DNA of 43,053 nt from Bacteroidaceae bacterium (GCA_017614895.1 JAGAAZ010000064.1:1-43053), one strand, 5' to 3'; numbered from the stretch's first letter, positions 8,489-18,064 are shown. Translations and numbers: made by a program. The notes: generated by a model from the letters alone, not told the origin.

Positions 8489-9025
8489 TTATTTCTTGTT
8501 GTTGTTATTGTTATTATTAGGGGTTCCGTTCCATCGTGGAACTGTCCAACGGCTTGGGGTGGTGTTTCTGCCTGGTTGGAACTGATTCAGAGCTTCCACT
8601 TGGAAACGTGCCAGTGCCACTCTCACTGCATAGATTTTTTTCCATGAAAGCACGGTGTGGAATTTCTTGTAGTAGGTCTGTTCCACTTTTCGGCTCTCTA
8701 TCTCAAGACTTGTCACCCGCATCACCATTTGCTCGTAGTCTTCCTCGCTGATATTGGTGTTTCTGAATGCCTTCATCATGATTTCCCTCTGCTGTCTGCC
8801 CAATTGACGTTGTTTATTCTGCATCTCGTTGAGAAGTGGAAAGAACTTTGCTGATTCTGCTTCGGTCAGGTGCGCCTCACGTGTCACGAACTCGTTCATG
8901 TGTTTCGTGTACAATGCAGGGTCGAATTCAGCTCTTGGGTTCTGAATCCTACCAATGCCTTGGTTCTGTGCGTTCATACAGAAGCATACCAACAAGGTTG
9001 CGATGAATGTTGCAATTCTCTTCAT
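8489..9025 (-). CDS. Secreted helical protein with Asn-rich tail, in ECF sigma cluster
   Basis: 178 residues: a signal peptide (residues 1-19, MKRIATFIATLLVCFCMNAQ), then a long amphipathic helical region with LTEAESAKFFPLLNEMQNKQ. This recalls the LTxxQ/CpxP/Spy type of periplasmic stress proteins but is not a clear match. The tail is PGRNTTPSRWTVPRWNGTP followed by seven Asn and two Lys, encoded by a run of AAT/AAC codons (8493-8520 region) that could vary in length. It lies 39 bases after the probable anti-sigma gene and before a terminator. Such proteins are often effectors or feedback sensors of envelope-stress sigma systems (inference). Confidence 0.6.
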   Translation of the reverse strand: MKRIATFIATLLVCFCMNAQNQGIGRIQNPRAEFDPALYTKHMNEFVTREAHLTEAESAKFFPLLNEMQNKQRQLGRQQREIMMKAFRNTNISEEDYEQMVMRVTSLEIESRKVEQTYYKKFHTVLSWKKIYAVRVALARFQVEALNQFQPGRNTTPSRWTVPRWNGTPNNNNNNNKK

Positions 9026-9064
9026 GAGTGTTTAGTGTTGAGAGTTTCAGTCATGCAATGCCTT

Positions 9065-9493
9065 TTATTCCTCAAAATCTTCAGCAGCCAGATAGTAGTA
9101 AACATCTACGTTGTCAACCATCGTGTAATTCATCAAATCCTCATTGTAGTTATCTGGTGTGTACATTGCAGTGGTTTCAGCCTTTTGCTGTTCCACAGGC
9201 GTGGAAGAAGGCATTGGGATGAACTTCAAAGCAATTGTAGCAATGAGGACGAGCGATGCAGCGATGGACATGGTGCTAATCCACAGGTTACGACGACGGT
9301 TCTTGTGAATACTGAAGAGTTGCGCACTGCGTGCAGGAACTTCTTCTGCCTTTTCTGGAACCTCTTGCTCGACGGAATCAATCTGCTCCATGATACGAGC
9401 AGTCAGATTGTCGAAATATTCGTCAGACACCTTGAATGGGTATCTGCCGCCCTCTGGGGCGAATATTCGGTTGTTCTTTGTACTCATAATCAT
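9065..9493 (-). CDS. Single-pass membrane protein, probable anti-sigma factor
   Basis: 142 residues with a cytoplasmic N-terminal part (1-68) that includes YPFKVSDEYFDNLTARIMEQ, a basic stop (KNRRRN), one membrane helix (about 70-92, LWISTMSIAASLVLIATIAL), and an acidic periplasmic tail with YYYLAAEDFEE. It lacks a clear zinc (HxxxCxxC) motif. Position directly after an ECF sigma gene and the N-in/C-out topology suggest an anti-sigma factor. A second ATG at 9487 is equally possible as a start. Function rests on gene order rather than on a recognised domain. Confidence 0.6.
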   Translation of the reverse strand: MIMSTKNNRIFAPEGGRYPFKVSDEYFDNLTARIMEQIDSVEQEVPEKAEEVPARSAQLFSIHKNRRRNLWISTMSIAASLVLIATIALKFIPMPSSTPVEQQKAETTAMYTPDNYNEDLMNYTMVDNVDVYYYLAAEDFEE

Positions 9494-9562
9494 ACTATTT
9501 TTTGTTTAGTTATCTTTGTGACTATTTTTCTTTAGAAAGGTTTAATTGTATAAGTGATTTTT

Positions 9563-10108
9563 TTATTCTTTTGATTTGATGAAATTGGTTATCTTTTCCA
9601 CCGCGATGTGGTAGGATGCTTTCAGGGCACCCACACTAGTGCCTACGAGTTCAGAGATCTCTTCATATTTTTTGTCTTCGAAGTATTTCATACAGAATAC
9701 CTGTCGCTGTTTGGCGGGTAGGGTGGAGACTGCCTGCATGAGCAACTCCTGCGTGTTGTCGCCATCGAAGTACTCGTCTGCCACAAAGCTTGCCTGTTCC
9801 ACGAAATCTTCATCGTCTATCGAGGTCATCTGTTTCCGTTGCTTCAGAAACGTGAGGGACTCGTTATATGCTATCCTGTACAGCCATGTGAAGATGGCTG
9901 AATCGCCCTTGAAATTCTCCAATCCTTTCCATGCCTTAATGAATGTGTTTTGTAGCACGTCATCCGTGTCATCATGATTCTGCACCACATAATGGATCTT
10001 CCAATAGAGCTGACGCGAATAGACGCTAACAATCTCTTCGAAAGCCCGACGTCTGCTCTGCGGGTCTTGAATTCTCTTCAGTATGTCTTGCTCATCTATC
10101 TTTGCCAT
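9563..10108 (-). CDS. ECF-type RNA polymerase sigma factor
   Basis: 181 residues from the ATG at 10108; the frame extends to a TTG at 10138 but the ATG start gives a normal N-terminus (MAKIDEQDILKRIQD). Region 2 is visible as AFEEIVSVYSRQLYWKIHYV and the core-binding DDVLQNTFIKAWKGLENFKG, then FTWLYRIAYNESLTFLKQRK. Region 4 is LPAKQRQVFCMKYFEDKKYE with the helix-turn-helix EISELVGTSVGALKASYHIA. This is a standard sigma-70 ECF protein (RpoE-like). It is followed by a probable membrane anti-sigma factor and a periplasmic protein. No TAnnTTTG box lies in the 57 bases between the upstream terminator and its start, so an autoregulated ECF promoter is possible. Confidence 0.9.
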   Translation of the reverse strand: MAKIDEQDILKRIQDPQSRRRAFEEIVSVYSRQLYWKIHYVVQNHDDTDDVLQNTFIKAWKGLENFKGDSAIFTWLYRIAYNESLTFLKQRKQMTSIDDEDFVEQASFVADEYFDGDNTQELLMQAVSTLPAKQRQVFCMKYFEDKKYEEISELVGTSVGALKASYHIAVEKITNFIKSKE

Positions 10109-10165
10109 CTCGGATGCGTTGCTGTGCCGTTTTGACAAGTTTGGTTTTGGAATGGTTTGGAATGA

Positions 10166-10222
10166 AAAAAGTGAAAGTCCTTCAATCCATGTGGAAAAGA
10201 CAAACTTTCACTTTCACTTTTT
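10166..10222 (-). terminator. Long-loop terminator between the tail protein and the sigma factor
   Basis: Minus-strand AAAAAGTGAAAG (10222-10211) pairs perfectly over 12 bp with CTTTCACTTTTT (10177-10166), followed by another T. The loop is 33 bases. It follows the stop of the gene at 10265 and precedes the sigma factor start. Confidence 0.55.
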
Positions 10223-10264
10223 ATGATGAATGTATTAACCCTTTCTCAATGAGGAGAGTCGTTT

Positions 10265-10594
10265 TTAGTGCAGGTAAACTTTGCGAGTGAATTTGCCAAT
10301 CTTGACGATGTAGACTCCACGTTGTAGTTGACCAAATTCGAAGGTTTTCGATGCACTGTCGATATTCTGTGTATAGACCTTGTCGCCTGTGATGCTATAG
10401 ACCTCCAACACCTGTCCCTCCGCGTTTTTCACGCGAATGGTCGAACCGCTCACAGTAATGCTGATAGGGTTCTGTTCCATCTCTATCTGGCTGTTCTGTA
10501 TCTCTTCCGTCTCAGCAAACAACATGGCTGGTATCGACGACAGACACACCATCAATAGAAGGACTTTTGATATTTTAAGTACAGACTTTACCAT
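10265..10594 (-). CDS. Minimal secreted protein with type IX-like C-terminal domain
   Basis: 109 residues. A signal peptide covers about residues 1-27 (ending AMLFAE). After a short acidic linker, the whole remaining protein (about 42-109) reads as a C-terminal sorting-type domain: ISITVSGSTIRVKNAEGQVL, EVYSITGDKVYTQNI, FEFGQLQRGVYIVKIGKFTR, KVYLH. This is the pattern of type IX secretion (Por) tails, with the G-x-Y-x-V-K-I core. There is no cargo domain in front. It has a textbook promoter of its own (10615-10646). It could be a small surface-attached protein or a decoy or regulator of the sorting machinery; no function is established. Confidence 0.65.
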   Translation of the reverse strand: MVKSVLKISKVLLLMVCLSSIPAMLFAETEEIQNSQIEMEQNPISITVSGSTIRVKNAEGQVLEVYSITGDKVYTQNIDSASKTFEFGQLQRGVYIVKIGKFTRKVYLH

Positions 10595-10614
10595 GCATAA
10601 TACGTTTTATGATG

Positions 10615-10646
10615 CAAATATAGAGCCTTTTTTTGTTACTACCAAA
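10615..10646 (-). promoter_or_regulatory. Promoter of the minimal tail protein
   Basis: Minus-strand TTTG (10646-10643), 20 bases, TATATTTG (10622-10615), 20 bases before the ATG at 10594. Confidence 0.75.
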
Positions 10647-10689
10647 TTTTTTTTCAAAAAAAACACACTTTAACACAATAATTATGAAA

Positions 10690-10715
10690 AATGGCTGACA
10701 CAAACGCCAGCCATT
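10690..10715 (-). terminator. ppiD terminator
   Basis: Perfect 8-bp stem AATGGCTG/CAGCCATT (10690-10697 with 10708-10715) with a 10-base loop, followed on the minus strand by TTTC. It is 33 bases past the ppiD stop. Confidence 0.65.
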
Positions 10716-10748
10716 CTCTTATATATATAATAATGTGTAAATGTCTTT

Positions 10749-12899
10749 TTAGAAGAACTTGTAGCGGTTGTCCTTCACTTTCGCCTTCAAATAGAGAGAA
10801 TTGATGATGGTGCTTGAGACGTTGCGGAAGTTGTTCATGCCGATGGATGCCTCCTCGTTCTTCACATCAAACTTCTCAGCAGTCTTAGTCTTGTTGATGA
10901 CCTGAAGCATGTACACACCGTTGTTGCCCTTCACAGGACCTGCGAATGCACCCTTAGCAGTCTTGGCTGCCACAGCGCTTACGAGTGGTTCGGATGCACC
11001 TGTTGAGGCAATGAATGCAGGTGCGCTGAATGATACGTGTTTGATGGTGTCAACTACAACATCCTTCAACTTCTGTGCCTCAGCCATGCTCTTTACATTC
11101 TTGGCAGATTCGTAAATCTTGGCGATCTTCTTCTCGTTCTTCACCACTTCGGTCAAATCATCCTTCAGCTTCTCTTGTGAACGGTAACCCTCCTTGTTAA
11201 TGCCTGTCAAAGCAACCAACAGCAGGTGATCGTTGCTACCGCATTCGTAGAGTGGGGAGATGCCGCCTACTTTAGCTTCGTCAAACACCCACTTCAATGC
11301 GTCGCGAGTGGCACGGATGCCAGCAATGCCATGAGCAGCAGTTGTCACGTCGTTGAGCGGACGAACGGTATATCCATTCTTGGCTGCGTTAGCTTCAATC
11401 TTTTCCAATGTCGTATTCTCTGCCACGAAAGAAGAGAACTTGTTGTATTCTTTGCTGTAGGTATCGTCAGAGAACTTCAGCTCCTTTACAATAGCTGCCA
11501 CATTGTATTTTGTAACAGGGTTGGCTGTCTTCATCACCTGCAGGATGATGGTAGAACCGTTCTCCAGTTTCAGTTTCTTGGTCTCACCAGCGTTCATGCC
11601 GAAGATGGTGTTGATGTAGAGCGCATTGTCAGCATCGAGTGATGCACCCTGATACTGTGCTGTTGCAATCCATGAAGAGTCGCCCTCTTGGTTGTACTTC
11701 TTGGCGATGTCCTTGAACTGAGCACCACTGTTGAGAGCTGTCATGATGCTATCGGCCTTCTTAGCAATGTCAGCTTCGTCCTTGCCAATCACGCCCAACT
11801 GGCGGAACAGCACTGAGTCTGCTTGAGTGGTCTTGCCCAGCAGCTTATAAGTATAGTAAGTGTTGGTCATAGGATCGAATGCAGGAGTTTTCACAGAACC
11901 TACAGCTGTTGAATCCAGTACAGAAGAAATCATACTTGGGAAAGCATCCTTAGTCTTGTACACATCAGAGTAGGGGAGCAATGATGTTGCCTGACGTACT
12001 GCATTGCCTGCTGTGGCATTGCTGGTGGCTGCAGCCAGTTTTGAAGCTGCGTCTGCGATGTCAGCCTCAGCAGCCTTCTTGTCAGCATCGCTTGCCACAA
12101 CATTCACGTCAATGATTTTCACATCGCGTGTCTCGATGTACTGCTGATACTGTTCCTTGTCCTCGTTGTACTTTGCTGTCAATTCTTCGTCAGTTACCTT
12201 CACATCATCGTCTTTCACTGAAGCGGCAGGGATGGCTGCGAGCAAGATGTCTGATTCTTCAGCACGGCTTTCAAATGCCTGCTTAGCTTCTACAGGGTTA
12301 GAAAGGAAGCACTGAGAAAGCAACACCTGATATTTCTGTGTGAGCAACTGGTCACGGATCTGACGCTGTGCAAACAAGTAGTACTTGTAAATCTTCTCGT
12401 AAGCCTCTGGAATCTGAGTGCCAGAATCTTTCAGCTTCTTATACTCATTGAGGAAAGTGTTCACTGTTGCATAGTCATAACGACCTGTCTGCTGGTTCAT
12501 GAACACAGGCACCTGAAGCATCTGACTGTAGCCAGTCTTTACGATGTCGGAAATTTCAGCGTCGCTCACAGCAAGACCCAACTCTTCGCACTGCTTTTGA
12601 ATGAGCTGCTGCTGTACGTAAGTCTGCCAAGCTTCATCCTTGATGCGGTTCATTTCGTCCTCGCTGAAAGAACTCTTTTGCTGTGCAATCTCGTAATAAG
12701 TCTGCATGTCGTCCACCAGTTTCTGGTATTCCTGGATTGAGATGGATTTGCCATCCACTTCACCGACCTGCTGGCTTGATTTCTGGAAGAGGCTCTCAAG
12801 GCCTCTGAATAAGTCGCCGGCGACGAAGAGGAACAACGCCACCGCAATGATGGTCACAAGGAGCACGCCCTTGCTTCTGATTTTTTGTAATGCTGCCAT
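10749..12899 (-). CDS. ppiD: PpiD-like membrane-anchored peptidyl-prolyl isomerase / chaperone
   Basis: 716 residues. The N-terminus MAALQKIRSKGVLLVTIIAV enters one membrane helix (about 12-30), placing the rest in the periplasm. This is followed by a SurA_N-type helical chaperone domain with GEVDGKSISIQEYQKLVDDM (about residues 47-210), a parvulin-like rotamase domain (about 355-460, with DSVLFRQLGVIGKDEADIAK and a FGMNAGETKKLKLENG close), and a long C-terminal helical region. PpiD proteins sit at the inner membrane near the Sec translocon and help fold exported proteins. The gene is single, with its own terminator at 10690-10715 and a TAATTTTG box at 12994-13001 upstream. The length is longer than E. 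coli PpiD (623) but usual for Bacteroidetes. Confidence 0.88.
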   Translation of the reverse strand: MAALQKIRSKGVLLVTIIAVALFLFVAGDLFRGLESLFQKSSQQVGEVDGKSISIQEYQKLVDDMQTYYEIAQQKSSFSEDEMNRIKDEAWQTYVQQQLIQKQCEELGLAVSDAEISDIVKTGYSQMLQVPVFMNQQTGRYDYATVNTFLNEYKKLKDSGTQIPEAYEKIYKYYLFAQRQIRDQLLTQKYQVLLSQCFLSNPVEAKQAFESRAEESDILLAAIPAASVKDDDVKVTDEELTAKYNEDKEQYQQYIETRDVKIIDVNVVASDADKKAAEADIADAASKLAAATSNATAGNAVRQATSLLPYSDVYKTKDAFPSMISSVLDSTAVGSVKTPAFDPMTNTYYTYKLLGKTTQADSVLFRQLGVIGKDEADIAKKADSIMTALNSGAQFKDIAKKYNQEGDSSWIATAQYQGASLDADNALYINTIFGMNAGETKKLKLENGSTIILQVMKTANPVTKYNVAAIVKELKFSDDTYSKEYNKFSSFVAENTTLEKIEANAAKNGYTVRPLNDVTTAAHGIAGIRATRDALKWVFDEAKVGGISPLYECGSNDHLLLVALTGINKEGYRSQEKLKDDLTEVVKNEKKIAKIYESAKNVKSMAEAQKLKDVVVDTIKHVSFSAPAFIASTGASEPLVSAVAAKTAKGAFAGPVKGNNGVYMLQVINKTKTAEKFDVKNEEASIGMNNFRNVSSTIINSLYLKAKVKDNRYKFF

Positions 12900-12993
12900 T
12901 TTTTTATTGTTTTTTATTGATTATATTTCTTCTAATAAGTCATTCTGTTCCTTTGTAACCCCTTTCGTGTAGTCACGAATTCACAAAATCATG

Positions 12994-13001
12994 CAAAATT
13001 A
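12994..13001 (-). promoter_or_regulatory. Possible -7 box for ppiD
   Basis: Minus-strand TAATTTTG matches TAnnTTTG, 94 bases before the ppiD ATG. No clear -33 TTTG at the right spacing. The rest of 12900-13145 is AT-rich and shows no other recognisable element. Confidence 0.4.
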
Positions 13002-13141
13002 CGAAAATTTTCTCACTCATACACGAACTTCTCTTAGATTTTTTCAAATATTCTCACTTTTTTCAAGAAAAGGTCTTCTTTATGTATATAAACAAACGCT
13101 AAAAGTTTACGTGTTGCTGTATGATTCAATGAGAATAAAAT

Positions 13142-13169
13142 AAAAAAGAGCACCCAAATGGATGCTCTT
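13142..13169 (-). terminator. mutA-mutB operon terminator
   Basis: A 10-bp stem (13160-13169 with 13146-13155, one U-G wobble) closes a 4-base loop, followed on the minus strand by a T-run. It is 23 bases after the mutB stop. Confidence 0.85.
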
Positions 13170-13192
13170 CTTAATCTTTATCATCAGAATGA

Positions 13193-15358
13193 TTACTCTT
13201 CGTTGAGAATCTTCATGATCTCGCAACATGCTTTCGCCACATTGGTGCCAGGACCGAATATGGCTGCCACGCCTGCCTTGTAGAGGAAGTCGTAGTCTTG
13301 GGCAGGGATGACACCGCCGGCAATGACGAGGATGTCCTCACGGCCGAGCTTCTTGAGCTCTTCGATAACCTGTGGCACGAGGGTCTTGTGACCTGCGGCG
13401 AGAGAAGAAACGCCCAATACATCGACGTCGTTCTCCACTGCCTGACGTGCTGACTCGGCTGGGGTCTGGAAGAGAGGTCCCATGTCCACGTCCATACCGC
13501 AGTCGGCATAACCTGTAGCCACTACTTTGGCACCGCGGTCGTGACCGTCCTGCCCCATCTTCGCAATCATGATGCGAGGACGACGACCATTTGCCTGTGC
13601 GAATTTCTCTGTGGCAGCGCAAGCATCCTTGAATGCCTGGTCGCCTTTGGATTCTGAACTATACACGTTGCTGATGGTTCTAATGATTGCTTTATAACGA
13701 CCGACGACTGCTTCGCAAGCGTCGGAAATCTCGCCGAGTGTACAACGCAGACCTGCTGCCTTGACAGCGAGGTCGAGGAGGTTGTTCTCGCTCTTCTTGC
13801 CGTCCTTGAACTCCTGCACACACTTGGTGATTTCTTCCAAAGCTGCCTTGCAAGCTGCCTCGTCGCGGTTGGCTTTGAGTTCCTTGAGGGCTGCCTCCTG
13901 CTGAAGACGAACGGCTGTGTTGTCCACCTCGAGGATGTCGAGTGGATCTTCGTGATCAAGACGATACTTGTTGGTGCCGACGATGGTCTGAGTGCCTGAG
14001 TCGATACGTGCCTGAGTACGTGCTGCTGCTTCCTCAATACGCATCTTGGGCAGACCAGTCTCAATAGCCTTTGCCATACCGCCGAGCTTCTCGATTTCCT
14101 GAATGTGTTCCCAAGCCTTGTGAACCAATTCATTGGTCAGGGTCTCCACGTAGTAAGAACCTGCCCATGGGTCAATCTGCTTGCAGACTTTGGTTTCGTT
14201 CTGGATGTATATCTGAGTGTTACGAGCGATACGAGCCGAGAAGTCTGTTGGCAGAGCGATAGCCTCGTCGAGGGCGTTGGTGTGGAGTGACTGAGTGTGT
14301 CCCAGCACGGCTGCCATTGCCTCGATACAAGTACGACCTACGTTGTTGAATGGGTCTTGCTCTGTGAGTGACCAACCTGAAGTCTGTGAGTGAGTACGGA
14401 GTGCGAGAGACTTTGGATTCTTGGCACCAAAGCTCTTCACAATCTTTGCCCACAACAGACGGCCAGCACGCATCTTGGCAATCTCCATGAAGTGGTTCAT
14501 ACCAATTGCCCAGAAGAAAGAGAGGCGAGGAGCGAAGGCATCTACATCGATACCAGCGTTCACACCTGTGCGGAGGTAGTCCATACCATCGGCAAGCGTG
14601 TAAGCCAACTCGATGTCGGCTGTAGCACCTGCTTCCTGCATGTGATAACCAGAGATGGAAATGCTGTTGAACTTAGGCATCTTCTGAGATGTGTATTCGA
14701 AGATGTCGGCAATAATCTTCATGGAGAATGCTGGTGGATAAATATAGGTGTTACGCACCATGAACTCCTTGAGGATATCGTTCTGGATGGTACCAGCCAT
14801 CTCTTCGAGTTTCGCACCCTGTTCCAGACCTGCGTTAATATAGAAGGCGAGGATAGGGAGCACACCACCGTTCATGGTCATGGACACAGACATCTTGTTC
14901 AATGGAATGCCTGCGAAAAGCACCTTCATGTTCTCCAAAGAACAGATGGATACACCTGCCTTACCCACGTCACCTACCACACGAGCGTTGTCGGGGTCGT
15001 AACCACGGTGGGTTGGGAGGTCGAATGCCACTGAAAGTCCCTTCTGACCAGATGCGAGGTTACGGCGATAGAATGCATTAGATTCTTCTGCTGTAGAGAA
15101 ACCTGCGTACTGACGGATGGTCCAAGGACGGAAGGGGTACATCATCGAGTAAGGACCACGGAGATAAGGAGGAATACCGGCAGTGAAATCGAGGTGCTCC
15201 ATGCCTTCGAGGTCTTCCTTGGTATAAACGGGCTGAATGTCAATCTGCTCAGGAGTTCTCCAGTTTGCACTGATGCCATTCTCTTTCTGCCACTGCTGAC
15301 CATTCTTCTCCTGAATGCCAGCATAAATGTCTATATTGTTGAAATCTTTTCTTGCCAT
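13193..15358 (-). CDS. mutB: Methylmalonyl-CoA mutase large (alpha, catalytic) subunit
   Basis: 721 residues, full length. The enzyme interconverts succinyl-CoA and (R)-methylmalonyl-CoA using adenosylcobalamin; in propionate-forming Bacteroidales it runs from succinate toward propionate. The N-terminal barrel shows [40 protein letters not shown] and the [20 protein letters not shown] region. The C-terminal cobalamin-binding domain has the DxHxxG motif as [16 protein letters not shown] with the lower axial ligand H606, followed by [19 protein letters not shown] and [18 protein letters not shown]. It starts 2 bases after the mutA stop, so the two subunits are translated from one message and form the heterodimer. 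Confidence 0.97.
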   Translation of the reverse strand: MARKDFNNIDIYAGIQEKNGQQWQKENGISANWRTPEQIDIQPVYTKEDLEGMEHLDFTAGIPPYLRGPYSMMYPFRPWTIRQYAGFSTAEESNAFYRRNLASGQKGLSVAFDLPTHRGYDPDNARVVGDVGKAGVSICSLENMKVLFAGIPLNKMSVSMTMNGGVLPILAFYINAGLEQGAKLEEMAGTIQNDILKEFMVRNTYIYPPAFSMKIIADIFEYTSQKMPKFNSISISGYHMQEAGATADIELAYTLADGMDYLRTGVNAGIDVDAFAPRLSFFWAIGMNHFMEIAKMRAGRLLWAKIVKSFGAKNPKSLALRTHSQTSGWSLTEQDPFNNVGRTCIEAMAAVLGHTQSLHTNALDEAIALPTDFSARIARNTQIYIQNETKVCKQIDPWAGSYYVETLTNELVHKAWEHIQEIEKLGGMAKAIETGLPKMRIEEAAARTQARIDSGTQTIVGTNKYRLDHEDPLDILEVDNTAVRLQQEAALKELKANRDEAACKAALEEITKCVQEFKDGKKSENNLLDLAVKAAGLRCTLGEISDACEAVVGRYKAIIRTISNVYSSESKGDQAFKDACAATEKFAQANGRRPRIMIAKMGQDGHDRGAKVVATGYADCGMDVDMGPLFQTPAESARQAVENDVDVLGVSSLAAGHKTLVPQVIEELKKLGREDILVIAGGVIPAQDYDFLYKAGVAAIFGPGTNVAKACCEIMKILNEE

Positions 15359-15360
15359 AA

Positions 15361-17214
15361 TCAGATACCGAGTTTAGCGTTGTACTCCTTGAGCGTTTCG
15401 AGTTGATTAACACGTACATGGATGAAGTTCTCAATGCCAGCGGCTTTGAGATCATCGGAGCAAGCAGGAGCACCAGCAACGACGTACATAGCACGACCGT
15501 CGATGTACTTGAATGCTGGGATTGCATATTCTGCATACTCATCGTCGGAAGAGCAAATCACCACAATGTCGGCATTTGCTTTCAGTGCTGCATCCACACC
15601 TTCTTCTACAGTCTTGAAACCGAGGTTGTCAATGACCTTGTAACCTGCTGCGGCGAGGAAGTTGCAAGAGAACTGTGCACGAGCCTGGCGCATAGCGAGG
15701 TTACCGATGGTGAGCATGAAGGCGATTGGCTGCTTCTTTGCCTTCTCAGTAGCGAGACGGAGTGTCTCAAACTCAGAAGCCAAACGATTCTTGTTGAGAG
15801 CAGGAAGTTCACCCTGCTCCTGACTACCACATTTGCAGCAGCATTCCATAGGAGTCTTGCCGTCAGATGTCTCTGTGAAGTTCGGGAACTGATTGGTGCC
15901 AAGGATGAACTCCTTACGCTTAGCTGCATCTGCATGACGCTTGTCGTTCGATGCATTCACAGCATTCTGGATGTTGCCGTTGAGTGTTTCTGCCAAGAAA
16001 CCACCTGCGTTCTCCACTTCGAGGAAGAGTTTCCAACCTTCCTTGGCGATAGCATCAGTGAGGTGCTCAATGGTGTAAGAACCACCAGCCACATCGACAA
16101 GCTTATCGAAGTGAGCCTCCTCCTTCAACAGTAATTGCTGGCTGCGAGCGATACGCTCTGCAAAATCTGTTGGAGTTTCATAAGGTTTGTCGAATGGTGT
16201 CACCACGATGGAATCCACGTTGGCGATAGCAGCAGACATAGCCTCTGTCTGAGAACGGAGCAGGTTTACATATGAATCAAATAATGTCTGGTTGTACTCA
16301 GAAGTCATGGCGCATACATGCATCTGACAAGCGCAGTCGCACTTAGGCTCATACTGCTTCACAATCTGTGCCCAAAGCATACGGGCAGCACGGAATTTTG
16401 CAATCTCCATGAAGTAGTTGTCGCTCACGCCCATGTTGAACTTGATGCGCTTAGCTGCTGCTGTAGCTTCCACGCCTGCCTCAACAAGCATATTCAGATA
16501 CTCAGCACCCCAAGCCAAAGCATAACCCAATTCCTGATAGATATAAGCACCTGCGTTGTTCAGTGCTACAGAATTGACGTTGATGCACTTGTAGCCAGGC
16601 AGTTCTGCCAATGCTTCAATAAGAGGCTTGGCATTTTCAATCATTGCAGAGACATCCTTACCCTTGCAAAGAATCTTGCTGATAGGATCGAAATTGATGC
16701 TTCCTTTCAGCTCTGCCAATGGGTAGTTCTGAGTTTTGAAATAGTCCACCAAAATCTGTGCCAACTCCACGCAATGACGCTGACAGGTTTTGAAGTTCAG
16801 TTCCACATACTGAGGCAGGATGCCATTGAGCAGGGTAGCGATGAACTCCTTGCTGATGTCCTTACCCGAAATCTTGAAACCGAGAGAGTCAACACCCTTA
16901 TTCAGAATGTCGAGTGCCTTCTCATTGGCAGCCTTTGCATCCTCCACGTTAATTTCTTGACGCACATACCAAAGGTTGTTGTCCTTTTTGTTACCACGGA
17001 TGAATGGAAATTCACCAGGCAAAGAATCGACAGCTTTGAGATCCTTCAAGTCCTCGTGGCGGTAGAAAGGCTGTACGTTGAAGCCTTCGTTGGTTCTCCA
17101 AACCAACTTCTTCTGGAAGTCCGCACCCTTGAGGTCCACCTCAATCTTATCCAACCACTCTTGCGTGGTGGGTGCCTGAAACTCCGAGAAGAGTTTTTCC
17201 TTGTTGTTAGCCAT
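15361..17214 (-). CDS. mutA: Methylmalonyl-CoA mutase small (beta) subunit
   Basis: 617 residues. It is homologous along its length to the large subunit ([60 protein letters not shown]) but its C-terminal cobalamin-like domain ([20 protein letters not shown] onward) lacks DxHxxG, as expected for the non-catalytic partner. An unusual cysteine cluster, [12 protein letters not shown] (C458, C459, C460, C462), lies in the linker between the barrel and the C-terminal domain. It is first in a two-gene operon with mutB and has a consensus promoter at 17256-17287. Confidence 0.95.
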   Translation of the reverse strand: MANNKEKLFSEFQAPTTQEWLDKIEVDLKGADFQKKLVWRTNEGFNVQPFYRHEDLKDLKAVDSLPGEFPFIRGNKKDNNLWYVRQEINVEDAKAANEKALDILNKGVDSLGFKISGKDISKEFIATLLNGILPQYVELNFKTCQRHCVELAQILVDYFKTQNYPLAELKGSINFDPISKILCKGKDVSAMIENAKPLIEALAELPGYKCINVNSVALNNAGAYIYQELGYALAWGAEYLNMLVEAGVEATAAAKRIKFNMGVSDNYFMEIAKFRAARMLWAQIVKQYEPKCDCACQMHVCAMTSEYNQTLFDSYVNLLRSQTEAMSAAIANVDSIVVTPFDKPYETPTDFAERIARSQQLLLKEEAHFDKLVDVAGGSYTIEHLTDAIAKEGWKLFLEVENAGGFLAETLNGNIQNAVNASNDKRHADAAKRKEFILGTNQFPNFTETSDGKTPMECCCKCGSQEQGELPALNKNRLASEFETLRLATEKAKKQPIAFMLTIGNLAMRQARAQFSCNFLAAAGYKVIDNLGFKTVEEGVDAALKANADIVVICSSDDEYAEYAIPAFKYIDGRAMYVVAGAPACSDDLKAAGIENFIHVRVNQLETLKEYNAKLGI

Positions 17215-17255
17215 AAAATATCAATTAAAATGTTGTAGTGTTTCGCATTTCCATG

Positions 17256-17287
17256 CAAAGGTACGCATTTTTTCTGTATGCGACAAA
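17256..17287 (-). promoter_or_regulatory. mutA-mutB promoter
   Basis: Minus-strand TTTG (17287-17284), 20 bases, TACCTTTG (17263-17256), 41 bases before the mutA ATG. It lies just after the ruvC stop. Confidence 0.75.
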
Positions 17288-17304
17288 AGAAAAAAGCATT
17301 TTTC

Positions 17305-17880
17305 TTATTTCCCCGTCACCTTATCGCTGTTCTTGTTGACAAAATCTTTCCATGAGGAATATTTATGCTCCACTTCGGGTTTGCCCATCTGGAGGAAATG
17401 GCAGTAGGCAGCACCCAAGGCATCGGTGGCGTCGAGTTGCACGTCCATGTCCTCTTTTGCTATGTGGAGCATGCGTTGCAACATACCTGCCACCTGCTCT
17501 TTGGAAGCAGAACCGTTGCCTGTAATTGCCATCTTGATTTTGCGAGGCTCGTATTCTGTGATGGGGATGTCGCGCATAATGGCAGCGGTGATGGCAACTC
17601 CTTGGGCACGTCCGAGTTTGAGCATCGACTGCACATTCTTGCCGAAGAAGGGGGCTTCAATTGCCATCTCGTCGGGCTTGTAAGAGTCGATGATAGAGGT
17701 GATGCGCTCGAAAATCTTGCCCAAGCGGAGGTAGTGACTTTCGTATTTCTTGAGTTCGATGACGCCCATCGCCATCAGCTCAGCCTTGTTGCCTTTTACA
17801 CTCAACACACCATAGCCCATGACGTTGGTGCCAGGGTCAACGCCAAGGATGATTCTCTCTATGTTCGGACTTGCTTTCAT
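17305..17880 (-). CDS. ruvC: Crossover junction endodeoxyribonuclease RuvC
   Basis: 191 residues. RuvC cleaves Holliday junctions with RuvAB in homologous recombination. The RNase-H-fold catalytic acids are all present: D15 in [14 protein letters not shown]75 in [14 protein letters not shown], and D150 and D153 in [14 protein letters not shown]. The length is normal, with a slightly extended C-terminus (residues 165-191) common in Bacteroidetes. It begins 26 bases after the terminator-like hairpin of tRNA-Thr and has no separate consensus promoter that I can see. Read-through from the tRNA promoter, or an unseen promoter, must drive it. Confidence 0.95.
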   Translation of the reverse strand: MKASPNIERIILGVDPGTNVMGYGVLSVKGNKAELMAMGVIELKKYESHYLRLGKIFERITSIIDSYKPDEMAIEAPFFGKNVQSMLKLGRAQGVAITAAIMRDIPITEYEPRKIKMAITGNGSASKEQVAGMLQRMLHIAKEDMDVQLDATDALGAAYCHFLQMGKPEVEHKYSSWKDFVNKNSDKVTGK

Positions 17881-17905
17881 TGATAAGTAAAAAACTAAAA
17901 AACAA

Positions 17906-17964
17906 AAAACTAAAAGTAGAAGATACCAGCCATCTGGATGGGAGATACTATTACTTTTAGTTTT
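17906..17964 (-). terminator. Hairpin after tRNA-Thr, upstream of ruvC
   Basis: Minus-strand AAAACTAAAAGTA (17964-17952) pairs perfectly over 13 bp with TACTTTTAGTTTT (17918-17906). It is followed by two more T-runs, and an inner CCAG/CTGG hairpin sits in the loop. The arms are AT-rich and an AACTAAAAG sequence is repeated nearby (17968 side). Confidence 0.6.
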
Positions 17965-17991
17965 AACTTTTAGTTTCTATTTCGTATTTTG

Positions 17992-18064
17992 AGCCGAATG
18001 GCGGACTCGAACCGCCGACCCACGCATTACGAATGCGTTGCTCTACCGACTGAGCCAATTCGGC
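17992..18064 (-). tRNA. tRNA-Thr (anticodon CGU)
   Basis: A complete cloverleaf reads on the minus strand: a 7-bp acceptor (GCCGAAT with ATTCGGC), D arm GCTC-AGTCGGTA-GAGC, anticodon arm ACGCA-TTCGTAA-TGCGT with anticodon CGT, variable loop GGGTC, and T arm GGCGG-TTCGAGT-CCGCC. The discriminator base is U and CCA is not encoded. A promoter lies at 18108-18138. Confidence 0.97.

Noticed and set aside
8493..8520. Frameshift or sequencing artefact in the AAT/AAC run
   Set aside because: The frame stays open through the run to a normal stop followed by a terminator, so a real Asn-rich tail is the simpler reading.
10109..10138. Upstream TTG start for the ECF sigma factor
   Set aside because: The ATG at 10108 begins right before the conserved region and the extra ten residues show no family similarity.
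16318..17238. 306-codon plus-strand frame opposite mutA
   Set aside because: mutA is certain on the other strand and this frame shows shadow composition (Leu/His/Cys-rich) and no motif.
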